This document shows positions 38,569-49,988 of a DNA stretch of 64,000 bases, piece after piece. How positions within the stretch are numbered: position 1 is the stretch's first letter; each line of letters begins with the position of its first letter. Under the pieces are notes generated by a model that was not told the origin of the DNA, did not search any database, and saw only the letters and a list, made by a program, of their open reading frames with translations. Made by a program: the position numbers and the translations under genes. Source of the DNA: Hofstenia miamia (taxonomy: Eukaryota > Xenacoelomorpha > Acoela); NCBI GenBank assembly GCA_004352715.1, contig SCFE01000113.1:501793-565792 (forward strand), in the 5' to 3' direction.

Positions 38569-39110
38569 TCAAGATTTGTAAAGAGTAAGTTTTACGTGGT
38601 ATAAAGTATTAAATGGAATTGATCTCTTTAGTAACATAAAAGAATATTTACACATTTTTATTTTTTCATACACATTTAGAGTACAGGATAAATCATGACT
38701 AAAATACACACCAAGATCTTTAACATATGCAATAGGTTTAAGCATTGAACCATCAATTTGAATAGACGAATCAGATATAGGATTAGAGGCATACTCACAG
38801 TTTTTTTTAATAAATGTCATTTTATTTTTTGCCCAAACTACAAGAGAAAAGTAATCATCTTCAATATTGCGTAAAGATGGAGAAAAAATGTTTGGATCAT
38901 TAGCGAACAAGTATGAGGTGCAAAACGATGGAATGTCATTCATAGACATGAGAAATAGTAATGGTCCCAACATTAAGCCTTGGGGCACACCACTGGTAGC
39001 AGGTAACCAACAGATCGACAAAAATGTATGCTAACACATTGAACTCTATTTGTCAGGTAAGAGGCAAGGATTCTAAGATTTTCCCACCAATATCGAAAAT
39101 GAACAACTTA
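38569..39110 (-). pseudogene. LINE reverse transcriptase relic
   Basis: The minus-strand frame contains TSGVPQGLMLGPLLFLMSMN, the strongly conserved RT block GVPQGSxLGPLLFLxYxND, then SYLFANDPNIF at the catalytic YxDD position and AYVKDLGVYFSHDLSC (the LGVxxDxxLSF block). The catalytic box reads FAND instead of YADD, so the first catalytic Asp is lost. Upstream, to about 39110, a shifted frame continues the thumb-side sequence (IGGKIL, LTNRVQCVS). The copy is dead and truncated at both ends; it is jockey/CR1-like. Confidence 0.8.
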
Positions 39111-40289
39111 TGTATTATATCCCCTTGAGACTCAAGGTGTACAATTGTACACATATAGATACTAGATTTTTGTTGAAATATTAAATTATATCCAACCTTG
39201 AATATCTTTGTTTATTAAACTAGGCAACTTTGTCGTTATCTTAAAATTAATTTGGTCTAAATAGTGGTATTTATTATTATTGAAGCAAAATTTTAAAAAT
39301 TAGCATTCAACAACATGGAGAATTTGGGGAAACTAGTTAATTTGAGGTATTCACAAATCATAATATAGCTTCACAAGAAACAAGTTTTTGCATAATTTCA
39401 ATGTTATAATTCATAAGAATCTCTAAATAAAATGTTTTCAACAAAAATATGTCATTAAATTGCATGATTGGGTCACAATTTGTACAAATGTGCGCAGTCA
39501 ATTTCAATGAAAATATTAACAATAGAAAAAATTTCTTAATGTAATCAGAAACAATTGAGACAAACATTGCTGAGCAATCATATAAATATTTTGTAGCACT
39601 TCCATACAATGTGTATGTTTGAAGGGGATATAAGTAACTACATCATCATTTTCAATGATCGGCAGTGAAGAATTTGCATTTTTTGAAGCTTGGACTTCTT
39701 CATTAAGCTAAATTTTATGACGATTTTGATTTGACAAAACTTGGTTATGTATTCGTTGGAGGCCTTATATTAACATTTTTAAAAATATTGTTGATAAAAG
39801 CCCTATAGAAAGAATGTGAAAATTCAAATTTTGCAATAATAATGTTCTATCTATAATTGTAAAATTCATGAAAATATAGATATTAAAGAATTGACAGAAA
39901 GATTGCAGGAGGATCAACCCTCCATGTGGAAAAATGCTAATAAATGAAATTCCCCTTGCCTCATCTTAAAGGAAAATCATATTTAAATGACAACTTAATA
40001 AAAATGGTTTTACTTGTATATAATTCTTGAGCAATACACTGAATAATAATCTTTGTTTTCCCAAATAACATGTTTTGTGTTATTGTCAAATCTTTGTCGC
40101 ATATGAAACAAATTTATGACATAAGAAATAAGTGAGGTCTATTGAGCACATAGCTTAGCTCCATGCTTTGGCTTTCTTTTGTAATTTACATTTTATTAGC
40201 TTTTGTTAATGCTTTTATCAATTGCAAGCAACTGTTCCTACAAATGAGCTTAAAAGTCAATTAAGTCAAAATCATTTGGTCGGTCAAGA

Positions 40290-40328
<39 letters not shown>

Positions 40329-40491
40329 CTTCATTTGTGACCTAGTCTATTATCGAGTACAAACCACACTTCATAACAACAATGGAAGAGTGCGTCAAGA
40401 GCGCAGATGAATAAAAGGCAATTGTCAAAAGTTAATAAACTATCATGAAGAAACCAAGAATTTTTCAAATATATATATATATATATATATA
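39111..40491. other. Intergenic; (TA)n tracts, no gene recognised
   Basis: AT-rich spacer with (TA)n at 40291-40325 and 40470-40493. The second tract is the target site of the adjoining Tc1-like element. The short minus-strand frame at 39358-39609 has no recognisable content. Confidence 0.45.
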
Positions 40492-40498
40492 TAAACTG

Positions 40499-40690
40499 TG
40501 TCCATCGCTTTATTGCAGATCAGTATTTTCTTAATTTTAAGATTATTATAAACTTCTGTAAAGTGAAATTTTAGTCACTGGAAGAAGATACGTTATTTTG
40601 TAAATTTTTGTGAAATTTCTGTCATTATTTATCAAGTTATGGCTATTTTTTAATTTTTAGCTGATATTAGCTGTCCAACGCTTTATTGCA
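40499..40690 (+). repeat. Left IR/DR: outer and inner transposase-site direct repeats
   Basis: The outer repeat is at 40499-40517 and the inner at 40672-40690, 18 of 19 positions identical. The matching pair on the right is at 42049-42067 (outer) and 41868-41886 (inner), in opposite orientation. The inner repeat ends about 10 bp before the transposase start codon. Confidence 0.85.
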
Positions 40691-40700
40691 GATTTCAAAA

Positions 40701-41705
40701 ATGCCTAAAAAAGGACGTTTAACAGCTTCTGAAAAGGACCGAATTGTTGCAGGCCTTTCAGAAAGAAAGTCTCTCGTAGACCTGGCTAAGGAGCTTGGAA
40801 GAGATCGAAGAACGTTGTCTTCATTCGTGAAAAATCGTAACACTAAGTCAAGAAAAGACAAGGGCTCAAGAAGGACACTTTCCCCTCGTGATTTGAGAAA
40901 AATTCGTCGGCGAATTATGAAACAGCCTTGCAACACCAACGCTGCCATATTTGATAAGGCTGGTGTGCCTTCTGTGTCCAGACAGACACGTTGTAATGTG
41001 TTAAATGACATTGCCAAAAACATTAAGCCCATTGCAAGACTTGTTTTAAACAAAACTCATAAGGAAAAGCGTGTTGAATGGGGTAAAAAATACATGAAAA
41101 CGGACTTTCAAACTGTCCTTTTCACCGACGAAGCTAGAGCAACACTTGATGGGCCAGATGGATGAGCCAAAGTTTGGAATCCTCTTGGAGCTCCTACCCC
41201 TCACCTGTTCCGTCGCCAACAGGGAGGTGGGGGCGTCATGTTTTGGGCCGGGATAATCGGTGATGAACTTGTTGGACCTTTCCGAGTTCCTGAAGGCGTC
41301 AAGCTGACAAGCCAGTCGTATACTGCGTTCTTAGATGAACATTTGTCCCCATGGCTTGATGACCTTCCATTGGAACGTCGCCGCAACTTGATTTTCATGC
41401 ATGACAATGCCCCGTCTCATGCAGCTAAAGCGACCACAGCTTTCCTCGGATCCCTCGGCATCACTGGAGGTCATCTTATGACATGGCCACCATGTTCTCC
41501 GGATCTTAACCCGATTGAACAACTCTTGAACATTCTGAAGAGGAAGGTTTATAAGGGAGGAGTCCAATTTTCATCGAAAGACGCACTTTGGATGAGGATT
41601 AAGGAAGTTGCTGCTGGTATAACTTTTTCTCAAATCCACGGATTAACTTCTTCAGTTGACAACAGACTGTTTAATGTCATCTTCGAAAAATGGAAGTTAT
41701 GTTGA
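40701..41705 (+). pseudogene. Tc1-like transposase (DD37E spacing) with a single premature stop
   Basis: The start MPKKGRLTASEKDRIVAGLS opens a paired-like N-terminal DNA-binding region with two helix-turn-helix parts (LAKELGRDRRTLSSFV; TNAAIFDKAGVPSVSRQTR). The DDE domain follows: VLFTDEA (first Asp), DGPDG, GGVMFWAGI, FMHDNAPSHAA (second Asp), WPPCSPDLNPIEQL (Glu). Thirty-seven residues separate the second Asp from the Glu, against 34 in classical Tc1, so this is a DD37E-type enzyme. The frame is open except for TGA at 41163-41165, where relatives have Trp (DGPDGWA), a one-base change. It ends at 41703-41705, about 335 codons. All three catalytic acids are present, so the copy was disabled recently. 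Confidence 0.85.
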
Positions 41706-42485
41706 CAAGTAAATGATTTCTCTAGCAATAATTTATTGGTTTGTTTTTTCTATTTGTGGTATTAATTATGTTATTTTGTAAATTAAAGTAAAATTCCAAA
41801 GTGAATTTTAGCTTTATCCCCTAAAAAACATAATTAAAATTTCAAAACAAACACATTTTCAATCTCTTGCAATAAAGCGTTGGACAGCTAATATCAGCTA
41901 AAAATTAAAAAATAGCCATAACTTGATAAATAATGACAGAAATTTCACAAAAATTTACAAAATAACGTACCTAGGTATCTTCTTCTAGTGACTAAAATTT
42001 CACTTTACAGAAAATTATAATAATCTTAAAATTAAGAAAATACTGCTCTGCAATAAAGCGATGGACACAGTTTATATATATATATATTACAATCTCTGAA
42101 AAATTTCAAAATAAAGATAGTGTTCGGAAATCATTAGCCTCATAAACAGAAAGTTCCCATAATTTTGATTTCTTTTAGTAAAGGACATAACAAGGGTGAG
42201 ACAATTCGATATTTTCAACAGGAAAATACTGTAATTCTGGAATAAAACCGAATTAAACTAAATGGAAATCAATATATGTAAGTGTACAGGAATTTTAATG
42301 CAAAAAATTTCAATTTTTGATGAAGTTCTAGAAAATTTTATGTTTAGCTAATATCTACAGCGGACGCATTCAGTGGCTAAATTTTATTTAAAATCAATTG
42401 GTCGTATTTGAAAGCTTTCTGCCACTGAAAACAACTTTATAGCAACAGTATTTATATAAATGCAGATAGAATTTTTTATGTTAGG

Positions 42486-42787
42486 ATGGATCAAAATTTG
42501 AACGTCACATTTCTGCCATTGGAACTACAAACACGATTCATTTTATCAAATTACTTGAACATTGTGAATGGCGTAGTTGGTGTGGTTGGGATTTGGTTAA
42601 ATTTCTTAACTTTTCTGACTTGTAGTAAACTTAAGAAGAAACATAAGACATCATTTACAATGATAATGCAAATGCTTGCATTTTGGGATGGCATTTGTTG
42701 TGCTAATTTTGGAATTCGAACCGGTATACTTCGGCCTATGGGTGCGTAATATCTAGTTATAGCATAAGTTAACATAAAATGCATCAC

Positions 42788-42824
<37 letters not shown>

Positions 42825-45297
42825 ATATATATATTTTTTATTTCTTTATTTATTTATTTATTTTAGAAAATCTATTTTAAAATGAAAAATATTAGATACG
42901 GCAAAAATCTTTTCCTTTATAATACATTACGTATATTCGAATGTTTAGTTTAATAGCTTCTATTAACCTTAAAACACATTTACAAAAAAATTTCTCGAAG
43001 CCTTTTTGCAAAGTTGGAAATCCTGAGGCATGAGCACGTCTGTTAGGGAACATTCTTTAATGCAATGTTGAAAATTTCTATAAAAGTGTATTGCTTGAAG
43101 TAATTGAAAACATTAGCAATTTTTCATTTAAAATTTTTGAAAAAAATTGAAATTCTCTCCATACGTGAGGTTGATGTATTTATTACGTTTTGAACTCATG
43201 GACCAAAAAAGAACTTTAAGTGCTTTTGATATGTGCAATTATATCCCAAACCCATTGAAGCGTGCAGTACGCAGTCTCAAAGGTCGATGGGCCAATGGGA
43301 CAGATTAAAGGGAAAGAGAAGACTCTCCTTTATTAGGTGATGCTTTCAGATTGAGCATAATGTTAGTTGTTTTTGATAAAATTTTTCATAGGATCTTAAA
43401 AATTTTCAAAAAACTCAGAGCTGACTAAAACTAACATTAGTGTAGTTCTTTCTATAATTTTTTTCTTATTATTTGAAGAAAAGGCGAAATTTTCCCATAC
43501 CGAATTAGTCTTTAATGTGTTCATTAATTCTTAGTGCATGTCTTTGGAAGCGATCTAATATTTTCAGGTCGAAACCTTTAGAAATCGGCGCAAGGCTTTC
43601 AATATTTTTGTGATGCTAAATAACGTACCAGAAAGTTTTAAAATGCAAAGAAATTGCTCAAGACAAAACATATAGATATATCATGTAATCTATTTCAGTA
43701 TATATTTTCTGTTGCAAGATACACTCAAACATGCAATGTATTGGCTGGATAATCCTCCAAAAATATGTAGCCATTTATATTTATAATAAGACTCAATTTT
43801 CGGGCACAAATTTCTGAATTTGAATTTCCTTAGCTTAAACGCATTGAAATTTTTACTACAAAGTTTTTCTTGTATTGTGCATATATCTAAAAAAGTTCGT
43901 ATATGTACTTAACCCTATTATAAATTTGTGTATTTCTCCATATTCTGTCCAGGACTGCTAAAAAATTAATGGTGGGAAATTTAATGAACATTAATGGAAA
44001 GCCATTTATGATGTCCATTATTGCAATTGTTGTATAACTTTGCTAAATTGTCTTTCCTTGGACAATCAGTGCTACTTTTGTATCACAAGCAAAGCTAGTT
44101 TTCCGACTAGACACAAGGTATTCACGTCAATTCTATCATTGGACTTATTTGTAGTAATTTTAATTTGATGGTTCGACAGTGCCACTTGTCAAAATGTAAT
44201 TGCATCCTGAAGCAGCTACGCAGTGTGAAACACGGAAATGAGTGCCATTGATGCATACTTTACAATAGTGCTTTTTATAGTGTTTTAGTATATGCAAAAC
44301 TAAAGACAAACTTTGTAAATTAAATTCACCCTTCACAAATATTTGAAGAATATAATGTGAAAAAACAAAAAAATTAATAAATATCAGCATTATCATATGT
44401 ACTTCCAAAATGGCCATTAATTTTCGAATGGCCATAATTAATTATTAATTTCCCATATCCAGTAATGGATTTTTAAGAAAGTTGTTTCCATTAAATTAAA
44501 ATTAATTTTTGTGCACACCTGATACTGTGTATCTTGTACAATACACTGAAAATGATATTTTTTGTATTGATTTCGAAAATATTTGCATTTAACTGATTGG
44601 TGTACATTAATTGATATTAAAGAGTTATATATTTTTCTTAGGAATAAACATCCAACATTGGAACAAAACATTATGCAAAGTGACATTCCTATTCTTAACA
44701 TGGAACTATACTGAAACTGTTTGGTTTGTTGTCTTATTAACTTGTGAACGTGTAATGAGTATTAAATATCCAATATTCTACAAAAATCACGCAACTCCCA
44801 GAAATGCATATTTTGCTGGGCTAATTTTATCCATTGTTCTCTTGATTTTTACGACGCCTCATGCCTATTATTTTACAGTAAAGGATGGGATATGCAGGCC
44901 GGTTGTTGCACGTCCTCTGTATGATATTTACTATAATGGTTTTCACATTGGATTAACATTTATAGTACCATCATTTATTGTGATTTGTGGAAATTCTGTG
45001 ATTATCCGTGGATTGTATAAGTGGCGAGAAAGACAACTCGCTGAAGCTAACATTGCATTTCTTCTTCTGGTCATCTCTGTTACGTTTCTTTGTTCAGTGG
45101 TTGGGTCGAGCTTGTTTGCAGTTCATTCTATGTATCTTAACAGTGACACTCCCGAAGGCATTGCAAATATTTATTTACAGTATGCCATTACAAACCACTT
45201 CCACTTAATAAACAGTGCTGTTAATTTTGTTTTCTATATTATTTCTACAAAATTCTTTAGAGAGCAATTCTTTTGTATCATGTTATGTAAGAAATGA
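42486..45297 (+). CDS. Rhodopsin-like (class A) G protein-coupled receptor, FMRFamide-receptor-like
   Basis: Two exons, 42486-42741 and 44642-45297, join in phase (split Gly codon, GT/AG) to 303 residues. The start is the ATG opening MDQNLNVTFLP, whose NVT is an N-glycosylation site in a short extracellular tail. Seven membrane segments can be read: TM1 with GIWLNFLTF, TM2 with LAFWD (conserved Asp), TM3 from the Cys in LCKVTF to TCERVMSIKYP, TM4, TM5 with a Pro (FIVPSFIV), TM6 and TM7 with NSAVNFVFYI. A Cys after TM4 (GICRP) can pair with the TM3 Cys. DRY is replaced by ERV, NPxxY by NSxxNFxxY, and the TM6 CWxP motif by CSVV. The NSxxNFxxY form is common in invertebrate peptide receptors. 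The ligand is unknown. The 1.9-kb intron holds (TA)n. Confidence 0.85.
42790..42836. repeat. (TA)n with adjoining (TTTA)n in the GPCR intron
   Basis: Two TA runs separated by a TTT interruption, followed by TTTATTTATTTATT to about 42865. It begins about 50 bp after the exon 1 donor. Confidence 0.9.
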
Positions 45298-48200
45298 TTG
45301 TTAATCAGCCTTTTATTTCAACTGCAATTATTTGTAAGTCCTAATAGATGAGAATTGAATATATTTTTACTAGTAGTTTATTATTAATAATTTACTGAAA
45401 CTAGTTTTATTGGCAACCAAAAATATTTATTGAATATTACATTTAATATAGAATTAACAAAGTTACAATTTTATAAGAATAATTTTTTGATTAATTAATG
45501 AATTAAAGGGGACAAATTTTTTACATCAATTCCCTATAGAGGAAATGTCGTTTTTTGAATATTAAATTAGGGGCACAATATATGCATCCCATGTATCACG
45601 CAGATGTATAAAAATTAATGTTCAATGTTTTTTTTATCTTCTTTAATGTTGAAGACCCAAAAAATAGGAAAGAACTAATGTCTCTACCCATATCTGATAC
45701 ATTAGCCTTAAATTGAAACATCAAAATAGATTAAGACAGTCTGCAATGTGATAAAGTTTTTTATAACAAAATAATTAACTAATTTATGGATCCTGCATTT
45801 ATTCTAAAATTAACGCGTAATTTGTCACCAACTCCTATTATCTGAAATTAATATTTGCATTAAAATTAAACAGCATTAATGGAATTTCAAGAGGTTTTTG
45901 ATGACCGCACAGTAGTGCTAACATTTTATCAATTTCAAGCAATGATATCGCTAATAGCTTATGTTGTTAAAATACTTTAGTAATGTAAATAATATTTTTT
46001 ATTCTAGATGTATTACAAAAAAATATGTTACAATCGAGAACTTTCTTCCAATTTATAAATACAAAATTATTAAGAGTGAAAATATCTAGAATTTACTATT
46101 TTTGTGTAGTTTATTAAGCACTTTTATTTTATTCTAGTTTTTCAGATACAATTTAGTCAAAGATATACATATTAGTTTTCCATGATGGTCACTTGATTAA
46201 CATAACTATTTTCGATTAAAATTGTTACCAATTTATCTGGTCTGAATTTAAAGGATTTCTACGTTAAAATAATGTCTTAATCTAAGGAACTAAACAGGCA
46301 AAAACGTAGTCATAACTCAGGGGCAATTGATTTTATTCAATGCACAGAAATGAATAGAAGAAAATATTTTCACCTAACCAGCATACACAGTAAACCATTA
46401 CTTCTCAAAACTGAGAATTTCTCCATGTTCGTCCTACAATGCCTGTCAAGACTCTTGCTAAATTAAGTCTGCGCTGTTCTCCAGGCAAGGGGAGGCCATA
46501 CGAAATATTTATTGTTTCTAAAGCCAATAGTAAGTTAATAAATTCTAAAAACACCTTGAATATACATACTTTGATTTGTCAGTATTATTTGTACTTTAAT
46601 TTATTGTGTAAATCCAGTGCCACCATGGTAGAGTCATACAACAAAAATATAAGATTTTATTCTAATCTGTCTGCTATAATTCCAAATAATTTGTAATAAT
46701 TGCAATTAGATGTAACAGAAATAGTTAAACATTCAAACATTTTACATGTTTTTATTGCCAAATTCAGTTAAGTCTAGAATTCAACATTTAGCTGTATAAA
46801 TGGCAACTGGCCAAGCTAGAACCACGTTATTCAGCACTAGTTTCATTGCTTATATTACAAAGTGAAGCTATGCAATTTAGATTTATCAGTATTTCTATTT
46901 ATTGTTAAAACAATTTTTCAATATAGATTTTTCTTCTCTTCTTAGTTACGAATATATTTCAAGAACAAATTTCTTAGCATTAATAGGGGTTACTTTAATA
47001 TGTAAAAAAGCCAAGCTTTCAGGGTTGTGCATTTTCTACATGTGGGTGGAATCCGTTCAAAAAAACTTTGTTTTAAATGAATGGGCTTGTGTAAATATAT
47101 CGACCTTGAATGTATGTAATTTCGTACCCAAACTGTGTACATTGATGTGGATTTTCATTCATCTGAAGGTTATTGAAATAATTTTAGTGCTCAAACGCTA
47201 TCTAATTAAACCAAACGCTTTGATCTACATATTTCTTTACATACAAATGATCAGCTATCCAAAAATATCGTTTAGATTTATTGGTTTGTGTTTTCAATCA
47301 TGAATTAGAGATACTGAATGTGAGTACTGATATTCCCTGTAAATATTATTTTCTACTGTTTTCAGGTCTTAAAATTGTCCACATTTCCTGAATAAAGTTT
47401 GACGGAGTCCTTACTGCTGTAACAAACGTTTTGTATTCCTACTTTTTACTATTCTTAAAATTGGATTTTTATTATTTAGCCTAGTAAATTTATTACAAAT
47501 AAAACCCTATTACAAACAATTACTCTAGATCGTATTTAAGGTTCACTGTAGCTATATTTATTTTTTTATAGCTGAATTTCAGTAAATTGTTAAATGTCAA
47601 AGTTGTCCCACTTAGCTAAGTGCCAAAATTTAATTATTTAATTAGTGTTTTTTATTTGCTTTTATGATGTGAAAGAAATCTAAACCAAATAAAATATTTT
47701 ATAGGAATTTTTGAATCAATATTGGATAATATCTTTAGTAGAGCTCAAATCTTTTCGATATTAAAATATTCACAACAAAGTATTTTAGCATTCAACCTAA
47801 AACTTTGTTCACAGCATTTTCTTTAGATAACTTAAACCTTAATTGGGGATGGGTAAAATTAGCAGATATTTGTTTTTTATCAAAAATTTTAGAATTAAAT
47901 TTATTGTCCTTATTATCATACATTGTAAATGTAATCATTTTTGATCAACAAATATCCTAAGAGTAAATTCATATGAAAATATTAATTAACATTAAGATTC
48001 TGTGTGCAGCTGGGGAGAGATCTCTGCGACTAAACAAATGGTTAAGGCTTACATTACCATTAGCATACAAATGTATAAGTAGTTAAGACCGGGTGAAGCA
48101 CGTCTCAATGGGACACCCTCAGATGGGACACTCTACCTTGGCTATTTGCCATGTGGAAATGAAGTGATTCTATTGGGTTAGGTATTCATTTGTTATTATA

Positions 48201-48452
48201 AAAAATTACTCATTGACTAAAGAAAACTGAATGTCAATGCTTTTAAAATTGTAAAGTTGTGTATAGCATTGAAAACATTTTGCTTTTGTTTAGAAATTTG
48301 AAGTTTCATTTTCCACTATGTAGATCAATACATAAATGACATGTTAGGAATAATGTTAGCAACGATTTTTATATTCCTTTAAGAACTCAATTTAAGAAAC
48401 ATGTGGTAAATTCCTAATGTTTACAATTTTAACTATTTAAAGATAGTATTAT
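45298..48452. other. Intergenic; no gene recognised
   Basis: AT-rich spacer between the GPCR and the minisatellites. Open frames at 46439-46696 and 46902-47303 have no recognisable domain, no splice context and composition like the surroundings. Confidence 0.4.
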
Positions 48453-48995
48453 GCCAAAAAGCAAAAAAAATCACAAAATTGCAAGGAAAATATCCCAAAG
48501 GCAAGTAATTTTGTTCAAAACGGCAAAAACAAATCACAAAAATGAAAATAAAATATCCTAAGGGCAAGTAATTTTGTTTGAAAAACAAAAAAATCACAAA
48601 AAAGGAAAAGAAAATATCCCAAGGGCAAGTAATTTTGTTCAAAAAGGCAAAAACAAATCACAAAAAGGAAAAGAAAATATCCCAAAGGCAAGTAATTTTG
48701 TTTTAAAATGCAAAAAAATCACAAAAAGGAAAAGAAAATATCCCAAGGGCAAGTAATTTTGTTCAAAAAGGCAAAAACAAATCACAAAAAGGAAAAGAAA
48801 ATATCCCAAATGCAAGTAATTTTGTTTGAAAAGGCAAAAACTAATTTCAAAAAGGAAAAGAAAGTATGCCAAAGGCATGTAATTTTGTTCAAAATGGCAA
48901 AAAAAATCACAAAAGGAAAAGCAAATATCCCAAAGGCAAGTAATTTTGTTCGAAAGGCAAAAACAAATCACAAAAAGGAAAAGAAAATATCCCAC
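48453..48995. repeat. ~62-bp minisatellite, about eight units
   Basis: Head-to-tail units carry AAAGGAAAAGAAAATATCCC, then AAGGCAAGTAATTTTGTT and an A-rich stretch with CAAATCACAAA. Spacing between successive AAGTAATTTTGTT words is about 58-64 bp. The spacing keeps frames open on both strands over several hundred bases. No splice or start context supports a protein. Confidence 0.85.
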
Positions 48996-49210
48996 ACAAA
49001 CATAGAAAAATGTTGGAAAAGAAATGTAAGTCACAAACATAAAAAACCTTGAAAAAGAAATGTAAGTCACAAATGTTGAAAAACGTCAGAAAAGAGATGT
49101 AAGTGACAAGAATGGAAAAACGTTGGAAAAGAAATGTAAGTCACAAATTTGAAAAACTATAGATTGTGTAAGCTCAAAGAAAGGAAAAACGTCAGAAAAA
49201 ATGTCAGTTT
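48996..49210. repeat. ~40-bp minisatellite next to the 62-bp array
   Basis: About five units related to ATGGAAAAACGTTGGAAAAG followed by AAATGTAAGTCACAAA. The array follows the first minisatellite directly and is followed by a (TA)n tract. Confidence 0.7.
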
Positions 49211-49215
49211 AAACG

Positions 49216-49216
<1 letters not shown>

Positions 49217-49271
<55 letters not shown>
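49217..49271. repeat. (TA)n microsatellite
   Basis: About 27 uninterrupted TA units, closing a cluster of three tandem arrays that starts at 48453. Confidence 0.95.
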
Positions 49272-49274
<3 letters not shown>

Positions 49275-49988
49275 GTCATATTCACAAGTCTCTAATGTTA
49301 CTAATTCATTTAATAAATTCATGAAATTTAAACACAGATCAAGTAGATGCATCAATAATATTAAAATAAGCATGGAAAAATTCTTTTTTAACATCGACAT
49401 AAGATCCTAGAACATGTTACCACAGAATATCAGATTTAAGAAAGCTTAGAAAAATTGTAAAAGAAAATATTTCATCTAATCATTACAAATTTGGAACGTC
49501 AAAATAAATTCATAGCTAAATATATAAAATGAAACTATTTGATTTGCAAATGTTGATTTTTATGCGATGTGTTATGTTTGTGTGTATGTTCCAATGTTTT
49601 ATATATTATATGTATATGTTCCATGTTTATATACTATTTTCCTATAAAGTGTAGTGTATTGTAAACCTTTGCAACCACAAAAAATTTTAATGTAGACGAA
49701 TTGTTTTTTTATTTATGTCAATTGAATATATATAATGTCAAATATTGACTGGGTTAAGGTGGGCGAAAAAAAACCTTTGTTCAGAACAATACGTAGTACA
49801 ATTTTCCTAGGCAATCATTGTAAAAATTCATTTAGGTTTTACTATAGCCCCTTCCTCATAATTTCTAAGTCCATTTTTCGTTCAAAGTAGAACTGCAGAT
49901 AATATATTTACTAATTGTAACATTAATGTATTATAGAGAATTGTAACAATTTGCTAATATATTATATTTACATTTGCATTACCTTAGA
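49272..49988. other. 3' flank of the TRIM gene; nothing recognised
   Basis: AT-rich. It should contain the 3' UTR of the minus-strand TRIM gene, but no polyadenylation site stands out. Confidence 0.4.

Larger units (their letters stand above)
40494..42072 (+). mobile_element. Tc1-like DNA transposon with long IR/DR ends, nearly intact
   Basis: The element starts AACTGTGTCCATCGC and ends with its complement, with TA on both sides (40492-40493, 42073-42074). It sits inside a (TA)n microsatellite. The terminal inverted repeats are about 200 bp (40494-40690 and 41868-42072) and highly similar. Each contains two direct copies of TGTCCATCGCTTTATTGCA or TGTCCAACGCTTTATTGCA, one at the outer tip and one at the inner edge, about 173 bp apart on the left. 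This is the IR/DR layout known from Sleeping Beauty-type elements, where each direct repeat is a transposase binding site. One transposase frame lies between the ends. Confidence 0.9.

Noticed and set aside
40667-41567. Antisense open frames at 40667-41053, 41201-41407 and 41331-41567
   Set aside because: They are shadows of the Tc1-like transposase on the plus strand.
44438-44701. Minus-strand frames at 44160-44435 and 44438-44701 in the GPCR intron
   Set aside because: They overlap the GPCR intron and exon 2 acceptor in antisense and contain no recognisable domain.
46439-47303. Open frames of 85 and 133 codons
   Set aside because: No recognisable domain, composition equals the spacer, and no supporting splice or promoter context.
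48433-49070. Long open frames on both strands in the 62-bp repeat
   Set aside because: They are produced by the tandem repeat; no start context, splice sites or homologous domain.
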